A stretch of 64,000 bases of DNA from Asticcacaulis excentricus (GTDB lineage Bacteria; Pseudomonadota; Alphaproteobacteria; Caulobacterales; Caulobacteraceae), in the NCBI RefSeq assembly GCF_003966695.1, contig NZ_AP018828.1:62001-126000 (forward strand), read 5' to 3'. The first letter of the stretch is position 1. Each line of letters begins with the position of its first letter. The notes under the pieces are model-generated. The model saw only the letters and a list, made by a program, of their open reading frames with translations. It did not search any database and was not told the DNA's origin. The position numbers were made by a program, and so were the translations under genes. Positions 33,485-42,560 of the stretch are shown piece after piece.

Positions 33485-35113
33485 ATGCTTGAGCGTTTGG
33501 GCATCCGGTTAGGCGTGGGCTGGCGCGACGGGCTGATCGCCGGAGGGGCCCTGTTTGCCGCCGCTGCCGTCACCGGTCTGGCGGTCTATCTCACGGCTTC
33601 GTCAGCGCTGAAAAACGAGGTGCGCACCAATCTGATGCGCGTCGCCGTCAGCGCGGCACAACTGACCGACACCACCGCCCACGCCCGCATCACCCGCCCG
33701 GAAGATCAGGGCAATGCCGATTACGAGCATGTGCGCGCCCCCTATTTCGCCCTGCTGCGCGGCAATCCGGACCTCGCCTACATCTACACCATGGTCCGGG
33801 TGGACGGTAAGACCCGCTTCATCATGGACGCCTCCATCCCCAAACCGGGCGAAACCGTCCTGCCGACGGGCGTAATGGAAGTCTATGAAGACAGCACATC
33901 GACCCTCGAAAAGGCCTTTGCCACTCAGGCCCCGCAGGTCGAGTCGGAAACCTACACGGACAAATGGGGCACCTTCCTGTCGGGCTATGCGCCGCTGGTG
34001 GACAAGGGCCGCTTTGTCGGTCTGGTCGGCGTCGATATCCGCGTGGACGCCTATCTGAAACGGCTGGAGGGCATCCGCAACGCGCTGCTGACCGGTCTGG
34101 GCGTGGCGGCGCTGGCGGCCATTGCCGCCGGGCTGATCGTTGGACGCCATCGCCACGCCGCCGAGCGCGTGCGTCAGGAAAACGCCGCCCGCTCGCAGCA
34201 ATTGCAGGCCATGGAGCACGACCGCCTGCGTACCGAGCACGCGGCGCTTCAGGCCGAAGCCAGCCGCCGCGCCGCCATGTCGGAGGCCGCTACCGCCTTT
34301 GAACAGACCGCCTGCCGCATTCTCGACCAGGTGAAGCAGTCAGTCGGCGGCCTGCACGAACGCGCCGCCGATGTCTCGGAAATCGCCATCCGCACCCGCG
34401 AAGGCGTCGAAACCGCCGCCACGGCGACGCGCAATACGCAAGAGCGCGCCCGGCACGTCTCCGAAGCCGCGCAGGCCCTCAGCCTCGCCATACGCGATAT
34501 CGCCGAGCGCAGCGCCCGCTCAGACGCCATCGCCCACGAAGCGGCGCACCGCTCCGCCGACGCGGCGGCCAAGCTCGACTCCCTGTCAGCCCGGTCGGCG
34601 CAGATCACCGACATTATCGGCCTGATCGACGACGTGGCGTCCCAGATCAATCTGCTGGCGCTCAATGCCACCATAGAGTCGGCGCGCGCCGGAGACGCCG
34701 GCAAGGGCTTTGCCGTCGTCGCCTCAGAGGTCAAGACCCTCTCCGGCCGCGTCGCCGAAGCCACCCGCCGCATCACCACCCAGATTCAGGATATCCAGTC
34801 GGCGACTCGTGAGACCGTGGACAGCGTCGGGGCCATCCGCAGCATCATCGAAGACATGGGGCGCACGGCTCAGGACGTCGCTCAGGCCGTCGAGGCGCAA
34901 ACGGGCCTGACCGCCCGCATCGGCGAAACCATCGAACAGACCGCCGCCGACGCACAGGCGGTGGGGCGCACCCTGCAACAGGTGCACCGTTCGGCCGATG
35001 AAACCGATCAGACCGCCGCCTGCGTGAGCGAGGAATCGGCGCATCTGGCCGAAGAAACCGCACGCCTTAACGGGGCGGTGGACGCCTTCCTGCGCGCGGT
35101 GCGGGCGGCTTAG
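33485..35113 (+). CDS. Methyl-accepting chemotaxis protein
   Basis: The 542-aa protein has an N-terminal membrane helix (about 16-40), a periplasmic sensor segment of about 145 residues with Cache-like features ([42 protein letters not shown]), a second helix (residues 195-215) and a long cytoplasmic coiled coil. The hairpin tip [41 protein letters not shown] is the conserved CheA/CheW contact. ATG 33485 is favoured by GGTGGGGG upstream; ATG 33458 would add nine residues. A CtrA-type site lies upstream. The ligand is unknown. It is followed by the Pho-controlled pst operon, but cotranscription is unlikely. Confidence 0.92.
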   Translation: MLERLGIRLGVGWRDGLIAGGALFAAAAVTGLAVYLTASSALKNEVRTNLMRVAVSAAQLTDTTAHARITRPEDQGNADYEHVRAPYFALLRGNPDLAYIYTMVRVDGKTRFIMDASIPKPGETVLPTGVMEVYEDSTSTLEKAFATQAPQVESETYTDKWGTFLSGYAPLVDKGRFVGLVGVDIRVDAYLKRLEGIRNALLTGLGVAALAAIAAGLIVGRHRHAAERVRQENAARSQQLQAMEHDRLRTEHAALQAEASRRAAMSEAATAFEQTACRILDQVKQSVGGLHERAADVSEIAIRTREGVETAATATRNTQERARHVSEAAQALSLAIRDIAERSARSDAIAHEAAHRSADAAAKLDSLSARSAQITDIIGLIDDVASQINLLALNATIESARAGDAGKGFAVVASEVKTLSGRVAEATRRITTQIQDIQSATRETVDSVGAIRSIIEDMGRTAQDVAQAVEAQTGLTARIGETIEQTAADAQAVGRTLQQVHRSADETDQTAACVSEESAHLAEETARLNGAVDAFLRAVRAA

Positions 35114-35143
35114 GGAAATCAATGGTCGGCAGGCTTCACACAA

Positions 35144-35161
35144 CTGTCACAAAACTGTTGT
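35144..35161 (+). promoter_or_regulatory. Pho box upstream of pstS
   Basis: CTGTCAC-AAAA-CTGTTGT matches the PhoB direct repeat (CTGTCAT N4 CTGTCAT, 11-bp period) and lies 143 bases before pstS. Confidence 0.75.
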
Positions 35162-35303
35162 AATGCCCCCTCAGCTTCACAGCACCGCCTGCCGTTTACC
35201 CTTGCGTCATATTTGTTTAACGCAGCGGTGCTTTACCGGTGGTTGGATTCGGATACGGGCTTCCCATCGGAAACGTGTTCGTCGGATCATCGGAGACGAG
35301 TAG

Positions 35304-36422
35304 ATGTTCAAACCCTTCGCCCTGGCGCTTGGCGCGCTGCTGATGCTGACCGCGTGCTCGGATAAGGGTGCTGCGACGGCCGAAGGCAAGGACGCGCCGG
35401 CGGCGGGCGACATCACCGGCGCGGGTTCGACCTTTTTCGCGCCGCTGGGGGCCAAATGGGCCGAAACCTATAAGGACACCACCGGCGTCCGTCTGAATTA
35501 TCAGTCGATCGGCTCCGGCGGCGGCGTGCGTCAGATCAAGGTCAAGACGGTCGATTTCGGCGCCACGGACAAGCCGGTAAAGCCCGCTGACCTCGACGAA
35601 ACCGGCCTGTTGCAATTCCCCATCGTCATGGGTGGCATCGTCCCCATCGTCAACCTGCCCGACGTCAAGAGCGGTCAGATGAACCTGACCGGCCCGCTGC
35701 TGGCCGATATCTATATGGGCAAGGTCAAGCGCTGGGACGACCCGGCCATCCGAGCCCTTAATCCGGGCCTGAAGCTGCCGCACCTGCCCATCACGGTTAT
35801 CCACCGCGCTGACGGGTCGGGCACCACCTTCCTCTTCTCCAACTATCTGGCCAAGGTCAGCCCGACCTGGAAGGAAGAGGTCGGAGCCGCCGACGCGCTG
35901 GAATGGCCCGCGGGCCTTGGGGGCAAGGGCAATGAGGGCGTCTCTGCCTTCGTCAAGCAAACGCTCGGCGCTATCGGCTATGTCGAATTCGCCGTCGCCG
36001 CGCGCACCGGCACCGCTGTCGCCAATATGCGCAATCACGACGGCCACATGATCGCCCCGTCCATCGAAGCCTTTGCCGCGGCGGCTGCCGGGGCGGACTG
36101 GGCCAACGCGCCGGGCAACCAGCTTCTGCTGCTCGATCAGCCGGGGGCTCAGGCGTGGCCGATCACCGGCACCGTCTTCATCGTCATGCACAAGACGCAG
36201 GACAAGCCGGCCAGCGGCCGCGCCGCCCTCACCTTCTTCGACTGGGCCTATACCAATGGCGACGCGCTGGCGACAAAAATGCACTACGTCCCCCTGCCCC
36301 CTGAGGTGAAGCAGATGATGCGCGCCCAGTGGTCGCAGATCACAGGTCCGGACGGTAAGCCGGTCTATGCCCCGGCCACCCCCGCGCCCGCCGTGGCGGC
36401 GTCTGCCGCCTCCGCTCAGTAA
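35304..36422 (+). CDS. pstS: Phosphate ABC transporter substrate-binding lipoprotein PstS
   Basis: The 372-aa protein has a lipobox (LMLTAC at 13-18), then the PstS signatures GAGSTFFAPLGAKWAE and YQSIGSGGGVRQI, the phosphate loop VDFGATDKP and HRADGSGTTFLFSNYL. It binds inorganic phosphate in the periplasm and delivers it to PstCA. First gene of pstSCAB, with a Pho box upstream. The C-terminal tail is Ala/Pro-rich. No phoU or phoBR follows in the window. Confidence 0.95.
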   Translation: MFKPFALALGALLMLTACSDKGAATAEGKDAPAAGDITGAGSTFFAPLGAKWAETYKDTTGVRLNYQSIGSGGGVRQIKVKTVDFGATDKPVKPADLDETGLLQFPIVMGGIVPIVNLPDVKSGQMNLTGPLLADIYMGKVKRWDDPAIRALNPGLKLPHLPITVIHRADGSGTTFLFSNYLAKVSPTWKEEVGAADALEWPAGLGGKGNEGVSAFVKQTLGAIGYVEFAVAARTGTAVANMRNHDGHMIAPSIEAFAAAAAGADWANAPGNQLLLLDQPGAQAWPITGTVFIVMHKTQDKPASGRAALTFFDWAYTNGDALATKMHYVPLPPEVKQMMRAQWSQITGPDGKPVYAPATPAPAVAASAASAQ

Positions 36423-36426
36423 GCTT

Positions 36427-37368
36427 ATGGAAACCCCGATGTCTCTTCAGAGCGCCCGCCACCCAGACCCCGTTGACCCGATCTTCCGCGGCCTCGCCTT
36501 CGCGGCGGCGACGACCCTGCTGCTTACTCTGGGCGGCCTGATCGTCGCCCTGATGATCGGCGGCTGGCCCGCCATCTCCAAGTTCGGCTTCGGCTTCCTG
36601 ACCTCCAGCACCTGGAACCCGGTCACCGAAGTCTATGGGGCCGCCGGTCCCATCGTCGGCACGCTGATCACCGCGGTGCTGTCTCTGACCATCGCCCTGC
36701 CCATCGCCGTCTGCGTCTCGGTCTTCCTGACGCAGTACTGCCCCAAGCAGATCGCTCAGCCGGTTTCAACCGCCATTGAGCTTCTGGCCGGTATCCCCTC
36801 CATCGTCTATGGCATGTGGGGCCTGTTCGTCTTCGCACCGTGGTTTGCGCGCACGGTGCAACTGCCCATCCTGACCAGCCTCGACCCCGAAAGCTTCTGG
36901 GGCAAGCTGCTGGCCGGGGTGCCCAACGGCGCCAATATCTTCACGGCCTCCATCGTGCTCGCTATCATGATCCTGCCCTATATGTCGGCGGTCTTCCGTG
37001 AACTGTTCCGCTCGATCCCGCCGCAGGTGCGCGAAGCCGCCTTCGGCCTCGGCTGCACCTCCTACGAAGTGGTGGGCTCGGTCCTGATCCCCTACGTCAA
37101 GAAGGGCATGATCGGCGTAGTTATGCTGGGCTTTGGCCGCGCCCTGGGTGAGACCATGGCCGTCACCTTCATCATCGGCAATTCGCACCGCTTCCCGGAC
37201 TCGCTGTTCGCTTCGGGCTCGACGCTCGCCTCGACCATCGCCAATGAGTTCAACGAAGCCTCCGGCGTCCACCTCGCCTCGCTGATCGCGCTGGGTCTGG
37301 TGCTGTTCCTGATTACCTTCACCGTTCTGGCCATCGCCAGGGCGCTCCTGTCCTCGCAGCGTTACTAA
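36427..37368 (+). CDS. pstC: Phosphate ABC transporter permease PstC
   Basis: About 313 aa with six membrane helices. The ABC permease EAA loop is visible (REAAFGLGCTSYEVVGSVLIPYVKKGMIG), and so are ELLAGIPSIVYGMWGLFVFAP and GRALGETMAVTFIIGN, which are PstC-specific. ATG 36427 is five bases after the pstS stop; ATG 36439 (MSLQSARHP) is an equally possible start. It forms the membrane channel with PstA. Confidence 0.94.
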   Translation: METPMSLQSARHPDPVDPIFRGLAFAAATTLLLTLGGLIVALMIGGWPAISKFGFGFLTSSTWNPVTEVYGAAGPIVGTLITAVLSLTIALPIAVCVSVFLTQYCPKQIAQPVSTAIELLAGIPSIVYGMWGLFVFAPWFARTVQLPILTSLDPESFWGKLLAGVPNGANIFTASIVLAIMILPYMSAVFRELFRSIPPQVREAAFGLGCTSYEVVGSVLIPYVKKGMIGVVMLGFGRALGETMAVTFIIGNSHRFPDSLFASGSTLASTIANEFNEASGVHLASLIALGLVLFLITFTVLAIARALLSSQRY

Positions 37369-37381
37369 GGGAGGCAAGAGC

Positions 37382-38221
37382 ATGGATCGCGCCCTTCGCC
37401 GCAAAATCGCCAATCAGGCCTTCGTCATTATCTGCACCGGGGCCGCGCTGGTCGCGCTCGCTGCGCTGGCCCTGATCATGTTCTCGCTGCTGACCAAGGG
37501 CGTCGGCGGGGTGGACCTGATGCTGTTCACCGCCGACACCCCGGCCCCCGACTCGCCGGGCGGCCTGCGCAACGCCATCATCGGCTCGATCCTGATGTGC
37601 GGCGTCGCCATGATGATCGCCGTGGTCATCGGCGTGCTGGCCGGGACGTGGCTGGCCGAAATCGGTGGCAACACCCCCTATGGCCACGTCGTGCGCTTCC
37701 TCAATGACGTGCTGCTGTCGGCCCCGTCCATCCTGATCGGCCTGTTCGTCTATTGGTGGGTCGTTGTGCCCATGGGCGGCTTCTCCGGTTGGGCCGGGGC
37801 GATCGCACTCGGTATCATCGCTACCCCCATCGTGACGCGCACCACCGAAGACATCCTGAACCTTCAACCCAATGCCCTGCGTGAAGCCGGCATGGCGCTG
37901 GGGGCCTCTCAGTGGGTTACGGTGCGCAGCATCATCTGGAAGGCGGCCGGGGCCGGTATGCTGACCGGCGGTCTCTTGGGCTTTGCCCGTATTTCGGGTG
38001 AAACCGCGCCGCTGCTGTTTACCGCTCTCAACAACCAGTTCCTGAGCTTCGACATGTCGAAGCCCTTCGCCAGCCTGCCGGGCGCCATCTATCCCTTCGC
38101 CATGAGCCCCTACGAGACGTGGAACACCCTCGCCTGGGCCGGGGCGCTGTTGATTACGCTGGCGGTTCTGGGCGTCAACATTCTGGGGCGCTGGCTCGCC
38201 CGCGACAAAGATCACAAGTAA
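37382..38221 (+). CDS. pstA: Phosphate ABC transporter permease PstA
   Basis: The 279-aa protein has six membrane segments and the PstA features GGLRNAIIGSILMCGVAMMIAVVIGVLAGTWLAE, LSAPSILIGLFVYWW and the EAA loop REAGMALGASQWVTVRSIIWKAA. It begins 13 bases after pstC with a GGGAGGCAAG ribosome-binding site, and pstB follows after nine bases. Confidence 0.95.
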   Translation: MDRALRRKIANQAFVIICTGAALVALAALALIMFSLLTKGVGGVDLMLFTADTPAPDSPGGLRNAIIGSILMCGVAMMIAVVIGVLAGTWLAEIGGNTPYGHVVRFLNDVLLSAPSILIGLFVYWWVVVPMGGFSGWAGAIALGIIATPIVTRTTEDILNLQPNALREAGMALGASQWVTVRSIIWKAAGAGMLTGGLLGFARISGETAPLLFTALNNQFLSFDMSKPFASLPGAIYPFAMSPYETWNTLAWAGALLITLAVLGVNILGRWLARDKDHK

Positions 38222-38230
38222 GGCCTCGTC

Positions 38231-39031
38231 ATGTCCGACACCGATTTCCAAAGCGTCATCACCCCGCCCCCGGCCGATCAGCTTGTGCTGGAAACGCGGA
38301 ACCTCAACTTCTACTACGGCACGCATCAGTCGCTGTTCGGCGTCTCCATGCCGGTCAAGCGCAATGGCATCACCGCCCTGATCGGTCCGTCGGGCTGCGG
38401 CAAGTCCACCCTGCTGCGCACCATGAACCGCATCTATGACCTCTATCCGGGTCAGCGCGCCGAAGGCGAGATTCTGGTCGATGGCGAGAATATTCTGGGC
38501 CCCAAGGTCGATGTGACCAGCTTACGCGCCCGCGTCGGCATGGTGTTCCAGAAGCCGACCCCCTTCCCCATGTCGATCTACGACAATGTGGCCTTCGGCG
38601 TGAAGCTGTACCACAAGAAGTCGAAGTCGCAGATGGACGAGGTGGTCGAAAAGGCCCTGCGCCGCGCCGCCCTGTGGGACGAGGTGAAGGACAAGCTCAC
38701 CAAGTCCGGCCTGTCGCTTTCGGGCGGTCAGCAGCAGCGCCTGTGCGTCGCCCGCGGCATCGCGGTTGAGCCGGAAATCCTGCTGCTCGACGAACCGGCC
38801 TCGGCGCTCGACCCCATCTCGACGGCCAAGCTGGAAGACACGCTCGAAGAGCTGAAGCGCGACCTGACCATCATCATCGTGACCCATAACCTGCAACAGG
38901 CGGCGCGCCTGTCGGACTACACGGGCTTCATGTATCTGGGCAAGATGGTCGAATACGGCCCAACCGAAGAACTGTTCGTCAAGCCGAAGGTCGAGCGCAC
39001 CTCCGACTATATCGGCGGCCGCTTCGGTTAA
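38231..39031 (+). CDS. pstB: Phosphate ABC transporter ATPase PstB
   Basis: The 266-aa ATPase has Walker [10 protein letters not shown] (near residue 55), the Q-loop [15 protein letters not shown] typical of PstB, signature LSGGQQQRL, Walker [13 protein letters not shown] and the switch His in IIIVTHNL. It powers phosphate import through PstCA. Its stop shares TTAA with the stop of the convergent ParE-like toxin, a four-base tail-to-tail overlap. Confidence 0.96.
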   Translation: MSDTDFQSVITPPPADQLVLETRNLNFYYGTHQSLFGVSMPVKRNGITALIGPSGCGKSTLLRTMNRIYDLYPGQRAEGEILVDGENILGPKVDVTSLRARVGMVFQKPTPFPMSIYDNVAFGVKLYHKKSKSQMDEVVEKALRRAALWDEVKDKLTKSGLSLSGGQQQRLCVARGIAVEPEILLLDEPASALDPISTAKLEDTLEELKRDLTIIIVTHNLQQAARLSDYTGFMYLGKMVEYGPTEELFVKPKVERTSDYIGGRFG

Positions 39032-39321
39032 GCTTCAAAGGCGGCGGGCATATCGCGAGCGGCATTCAATACCCGCACCACTTCGATACCCTGCTCTACA
39101 GGACGATAATAAAGCACATAGGGCCGGATCGGAAAGCTGCGCAACCCAGCGTAGAGTTCCGGTCGGGGTCGCCCCATGTCGGGATGCAAAGACAACTTTC
39201 TCAGCGTTTCGGCAATACGATCCAACATCTTATCCGCGGCGTCAGGACGATCTTTGGCGATATAAAGCCACAGGGCTTCGAGATCGTCTTTCGCCCTTGC
39301 CGTCTTTAAAATCCGGGTCAT
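39028..39321 (-). CDS. ParE/RelE-type toxin
   Basis: The 97-aa protein has the RelE/ParE fold: [33 protein letters not shown], a [12 protein letters not shown] loop and [28 protein letters not shown]. ParE members poison gyrase; RelE members cut mRNA. The HPDMGR and RPYVLYYR motifs favour the ParE branch. It overlaps the antitoxin gene by four bases and reads as the second gene of the pair. Confidence 0.88.
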   Translation of the reverse strand: MTRILKTARAKDDLEALWLYIAKDRPDAADKMLDRIAETLRKLSLHPDMGRPRPELYAGLRSFPIRPYVLYYRPVEQGIEVVRVLNAARDMPAAFEA

Positions 39322-39575
39322 TCCGCCGCATTGAGTCTGGCGCGACCTTTGGCCTTGATGGCTTCAATATCCAGTTCTCCTGCGGAACCGCTGTCGATGC
39401 CTTCACGGATCGCCTCGCGCAACGCCTCAAGTTTGGCCGCCTGAAACCGGTCATTGGCTTCCATCAGGCGCAGCGCATCGCGGATTACTTCGCTGGCATT
39501 ATTGTACAGGCCGCCCGCGACCTTCTCACGCACCATATCTTCGAGACGCGGCGTCAGGTTTACATTCAGGGTCAT
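39318..39575 (-). CDS. ParD-type antitoxin
   Basis: The 85-aa protein starts MTLNVNLTPRLEDMVREKV and has the ParD ribbon-helix-helix (residues 3-45: GLYNNASEVIRDALRLMEANDR), then a charged toxin-binding tail. The start at 39575 is used; an upstream extension reads through an intergenic repeat and has no RHH features. It should neutralise the toxin and repress the operon promoter in the adjacent repeat-rich gap. Confidence 0.88.
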   Translation of the reverse strand: MTLNVNLTPRLEDMVREKVAGGLYNNASEVIRDALRLMEANDRFQAAKLEALREAIREGIDSGSAGELDIEAIKAKGRARLNAAE

Positions 39576-39595
39576 GGCGTATCTCCTGACTAGAG

Positions 39596-39697
39596 CGATG
39601 TGCGGAAAAGTGTGAGCGGTTTTCCGCAAAAACATCGCGACAAAACAAAAATTTAGAGCGAAATGGCGTTTCCGCTTGAAGTCATTTCGCTCTAAAA
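39596..39697. repeat. Interspersed repeat with AAACAAAAATTTAGAGCG core, copy 1
   Basis: Hairpin TGCGGAAAAG...TTTTCCGCA, then a CGCGACAAAACAAAAATTTAG core, then hairpin AGAGCGAAATG...CATTTCGCTCT. An inverted copy lies at 59832-59941. It carries or adjoins the antitoxin promoter. Confidence 0.75.
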
Positions 39698-39733
39698 GAT
39701 ACGCCCGCCCCCAAAATTGTCAATCTTTGACAA

Positions 39734-40873
39734 TCACGCCCCCGGCACCAGACACTGCGGGCCGATCTCGCGGATCGACTTGACGCCGGTGAGCGCCATG
39801 GCGACGCGCATTTCCTTCTCGAACAGACTGAGCAGGTTGGAGACCCCCGCCTCCCCCCCGGCGGCCAGCGCGTAGATAAAGGCCCGCCCCAGCAGCACAC
39901 CGTCGGCCCCCAGCGCGATCATACGCACCACATCAAGGCCCGTGCGGATACCGGAATCGGCCAGAATGGTCAGGTCGCCCTTCACGGCCTCGGCAATGGC
40001 CGGGAGGGCGCGGGCTGATGACAGGACGCCATCAAGCTGTCGCCCGCCGTGATTGGACACCACAATGCCGTCGGCACCGAAGCTCACCGCGTCCTTGGCG
40101 TCTTCCGGATCGAGTATGCCCTTGATGACCATCGGCCCCTTCCAGAAGTCTCGGATCCATTCCAGATCCTTCCATGAGATCGACGGGTCGAAATTGGCCC
40201 CCAGCCAGCCGATATAGTCGGCCAGACCCGTGGCCTTGCCCAGATATTTCGAGACATTGCCCAGATCGTGCGGCGTCCCCATCAGGCCGACATCAAAGGC
40301 CCAGTGCGGGTGCGTCACCGCCTGCCACAGGCGGCGGATCTCGGCGTGCGGCCCACTCATGCCCGAATGGGCGTCGCGGTAGCGCGCCCCCGGCACCGGC
40401 ATATCGACGGTAAAGACCAGCGTGCGGATACCGGCCGCCCAGGCGCGTTCCAGCGCGTTCTTCATGAAGCCGCGATCTTTCAGCACATAGAGCTGAAACC
40501 AGATCGGCTTGTCGCACTTGCCCTGCACCTCCTCGATGGGGCAGACGCTGACGGTCGAAAGCGTCAGGTTGATGCCGGCCTTTTGCGCCGCGCGCGCCGC
40601 CTGCACCTCGCCGCGACGGGCATACATGCCGGTCAGGCCGACGGGGGCCAGAGCTATGGGCATGGACAGCTTCTCGCCCAGCAGTTCCGTCTCCAGACTG
40701 AGCGACGACACGTCCTTCAAAACCCGCTGGCGCAGCGCCACGTCGCCAAGGTCCGACACATTGCGCGCCAGTGTGCGCTCGGCATAGGCCCCGCCGTCGA
40801 TATAGTGAAACAGGAAGGGCGGCAGCCGACGCCGGGCGGCTTCGCGGTAATCGGTCGAGGCGGAGATGATCAT
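39734..40873 (-). CDS. lldD: FMN-dependent L-lactate dehydrogenase
   Basis: The 379-aa protein is a full-length alpha-hydroxyacid dehydrogenase. Visible elements: [14 protein letters not shown] (FMN site), [25 protein letters not shown], the K in VIKGIL, and [10 protein letters not shown] holding the catalytic His and the carboxylate-binding Arg. The C-terminus has [28 protein letters not shown]. It oxidises L-lactate to pyruvate at the inner membrane and passes electrons to quinone. It diverges from the KduD-like gene. No lactate permease or LldR is nearby. Confidence 0.92.
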   Translation of the reverse strand: MIISASTDYREAARRRLPPFLFHYIDGGAYAERTLARNVSDLGDVALRQRVLKDVSSLSLETELLGEKLSMPIALAPVGLTGMYARRGEVQAARAAQKAGINLTLSTVSVCPIEEVQGKCDKPIWFQLYVLKDRGFMKNALERAWAAGIRTLVFTVDMPVPGARYRDAHSGMSGPHAEIRRLWQAVTHPHWAFDVGLMGTPHDLGNVSKYLGKATGLADYIGWLGANFDPSISWKDLEWIRDFWKGPMVIKGILDPEDAKDAVSFGADGIVVSNHGGRQLDGVLSSARALPAIAEAVKGDLTILADSGIRTGLDVVRMIALGADGVLLGRAFIYALAAGGEAGVSNLLSLFEKEMRVAMALTGVKSIREIGPQCLVPGA

Positions 40874-41014
40874 GGCAAACCCAGCGATTCAAAGAATTGG
40901 AAAAGCACGGACGATGCTCTAGCATGGGGCCAAGCCCGATGACAATGCGTGGACAATCCCGTTCAATCATCATAGATCAAAATTAATCACCTCCCGTTTT
41001 ATTCAGGAAATGCC

Positions 41015-41776
41015 ATGCCCGCTGCCTCGATGTTCGACCTCTCCGGAAAAACCGTGCTGATCACCGGAGCCAATCGCGGGCTGGGTCAGGGCATGGCGCT
41101 GGCTCTGGCCGAAACCGGGGCCGATATCTGCGCCGTGGGCTCATCGGGGGCGGACACCACCGCCGAAAAGGTTGCGGCTCTGGGGCGCCGGTTCCATTTC
41201 ATCCGCGCCGATCTTACCTCCATTTCGCCCATAGAGGACATTGTCGCCGAAACTTTGAGCGTCATGGGCGGGCTCGACATCCTCGTCAACAATGCCGGGT
41301 CGATCCGCCGGGGCGACGTCACGGAATTCACCGAGGAAGACTGGGACGCGGTGATGAACCTCAATCTGAAGACCCTGTTCTTCATGTGTCAGGCCGCCGG
41401 CCGTCACATGATCGCGCAGGGCCACGGCAAGATCATCAACACGGCGTCGCTCCTGTCGTTTCAGGGCGGCATCCGCGTCCCCTCCTACACGGCGTCGAAG
41501 TCGGGCGTGGCGGGCATTACGCGGCTTCTGGCCAACGAATGGGCGTCCAAAGGCATCAATGTCAACGCCATCGCGCCGGGCTATATGGCCACCGAACTGA
41601 CCGAAGGGCTGCAAAGCGACCCCGAACGCGCGAAGGCGATTCTCGACCGGATTCCCGCCGCACGCTGGGGCACACCAGAAGATTTGGGCGGCGCGACGGT
41701 TTTTTTGGCCTCTAGCGTGTCAAATTACGTAAACGGAGTTATTATCCCCGTCGATGGGGGCTGGCTGGCGCGCTAA
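41015..41776 (+). CDS. SDR oxidoreductase, KduD-like (2-dehydro-3-deoxy-D-gluconate 5-dehydrogenase type)
   Basis: This 253-aa protein is a classical short-chain dehydrogenase. It shows TGANRGLGQGMA (cofactor loop), NNAGSIRR, catalytic Ser in NTASLLSFQGG, YTASK (Tyr-x3-Lys) and PGYMATELT. MFDLSGKTVLITGANRGLGQ and GWLAR at the end match KduD-type enzymes of hexuronate and pectin breakdown. The following LacI-family gene fits a sugar-acid operon. Other sugar-acid SDRs remain possible. Confidence 0.85.
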   Translation: MPAASMFDLSGKTVLITGANRGLGQGMALALAETGADICAVGSSGADTTAEKVAALGRRFHFIRADLTSISPIEDIVAETLSVMGGLDILVNNAGSIRRGDVTEFTEEDWDAVMNLNLKTLFFMCQAAGRHMIAQGHGKIINTASLLSFQGGIRVPSYTASKSGVAGITRLLANEWASKGINVNAIAPGYMATELTEGLQSDPERAKAILDRIPAARWGTPEDLGGATVFLASSVSNYVNGVIIPVDGGWLAR

Positions 41777-41816
41777 TGCGTCTGCTCCGGCCCCATCCGA
41801 ACCCCTTGAGGAGACA

Positions 41817-42425
41817 ATGACCACAGAGACTCTTTCGACCACCGCGCCGCTCAAGATGGCCGATATCGCCCGCATGGCCGGCGTTTCAGTGTCCACCGTT
41901 TCGCGGGCCCTGGCCGGAAGCCCCCTGATCCCCAAGCCGCTGCGTGACAAGATCGCGGCGATTGCCGAGGAACATGGCTACGTCGTCAATCAGGCCGCCC
42001 GTAACCTCCGTCTGAAGCGCACCCGCACCATCGGCCTCGTCCTTCCCGACGACGGTGACCGCAAGCTGCGCGACCCGCACCTCTTGAGCATGATGGGCGC
42101 CCTCACCCAGGCCGTCTTCAAACGCGGCTATGAGCTGCTGGTGCTCAAGACCCCGGCCAAGCGTCAGGGCGCGTTGAAGGACCTTGTCCGCTCGCAGCGC
42201 TTTGACGGCATGCTGGTCCTGCCCGACACCGCCGCTAAGGATCAGCACGAGGCGCTTAGCGACCTCGCCCGCTACTACGCGCCGCTGGTCGTCTGGGGCC
42301 GCTTGCCGGACCAAAACTACTGCGGCGTCGAAGCCTCGACCGCCACGGATGAAAACGCCGAGGAGATGGTCGATCTGCTGTTCCAGCGCCTCAGCGAAGA
42401 CGAAAAAGCCAAGGCCGTAAAATAG
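41817..42425 (+). CDS. Half-length LacI-family regulator
   Basis: The 202-aa protein has an intact LacI DNA-binding head (KMADIARMAGVSVSTVSRALAGSPLIP, then hinge NLRLKRTRTIGLVLPD). Only the first subdomain of the periplasmic-binding-like ligand domain follows. Full LacI proteins have about 330-340 residues. This one ends just after the ribose-binding-like strand (CGVEASTATDENAEEMVDLLFQRL). Its stop is followed by hairpins and a terminator, with no remnant of the missing half. It starts 40 bases after the KduD-like gene. Ligand response may be lost or altered. Confidence 0.8.
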   Translation: MTTETLSTTAPLKMADIARMAGVSVSTVSRALAGSPLIPKPLRDKIAAIAEEHGYVVNQAARNLRLKRTRTIGLVLPDDGDRKLRDPHLLSMMGALTQAVFKRGYELLVLKTPAKRQGALKDLVRSQRFDGMLVLPDTAAKDQHEALSDLARYYAPLVVWGRLPDQNYCGVEASTATDENAEEMVDLLFQRLSEDEKAKAVK

Positions 42426-42434
42426 TCTCCGTTC

Positions 42435-42551
42435 CCCCGATACCGTCGGGGGTTCAGTGACCCTTCAAGATAAGAACAAAGCCCTCCGGAGTGATCCGGA
42501 GGGCTTTGTTTGTCCGTAGCAAGAAGGCCGCCCGGCGAACCGGACGGCCTT
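42435..42551. terminator. Tandem terminator hairpins between convergent genes
   Basis: Three stems lie in a row: CCCCCGA...TCGGGGG (about 42435-42452); AAAGCCCTCCGGA...TCCGGAGGGCTTTG (42478-42508); AAGGCCGCCCGG...CCGGACGGCCTT (about 42524-42551). They serve the LacI-like gene and the converging receptor. Confidence 0.8.
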
Positions 42552-42560
42552 CTCTTGTTT

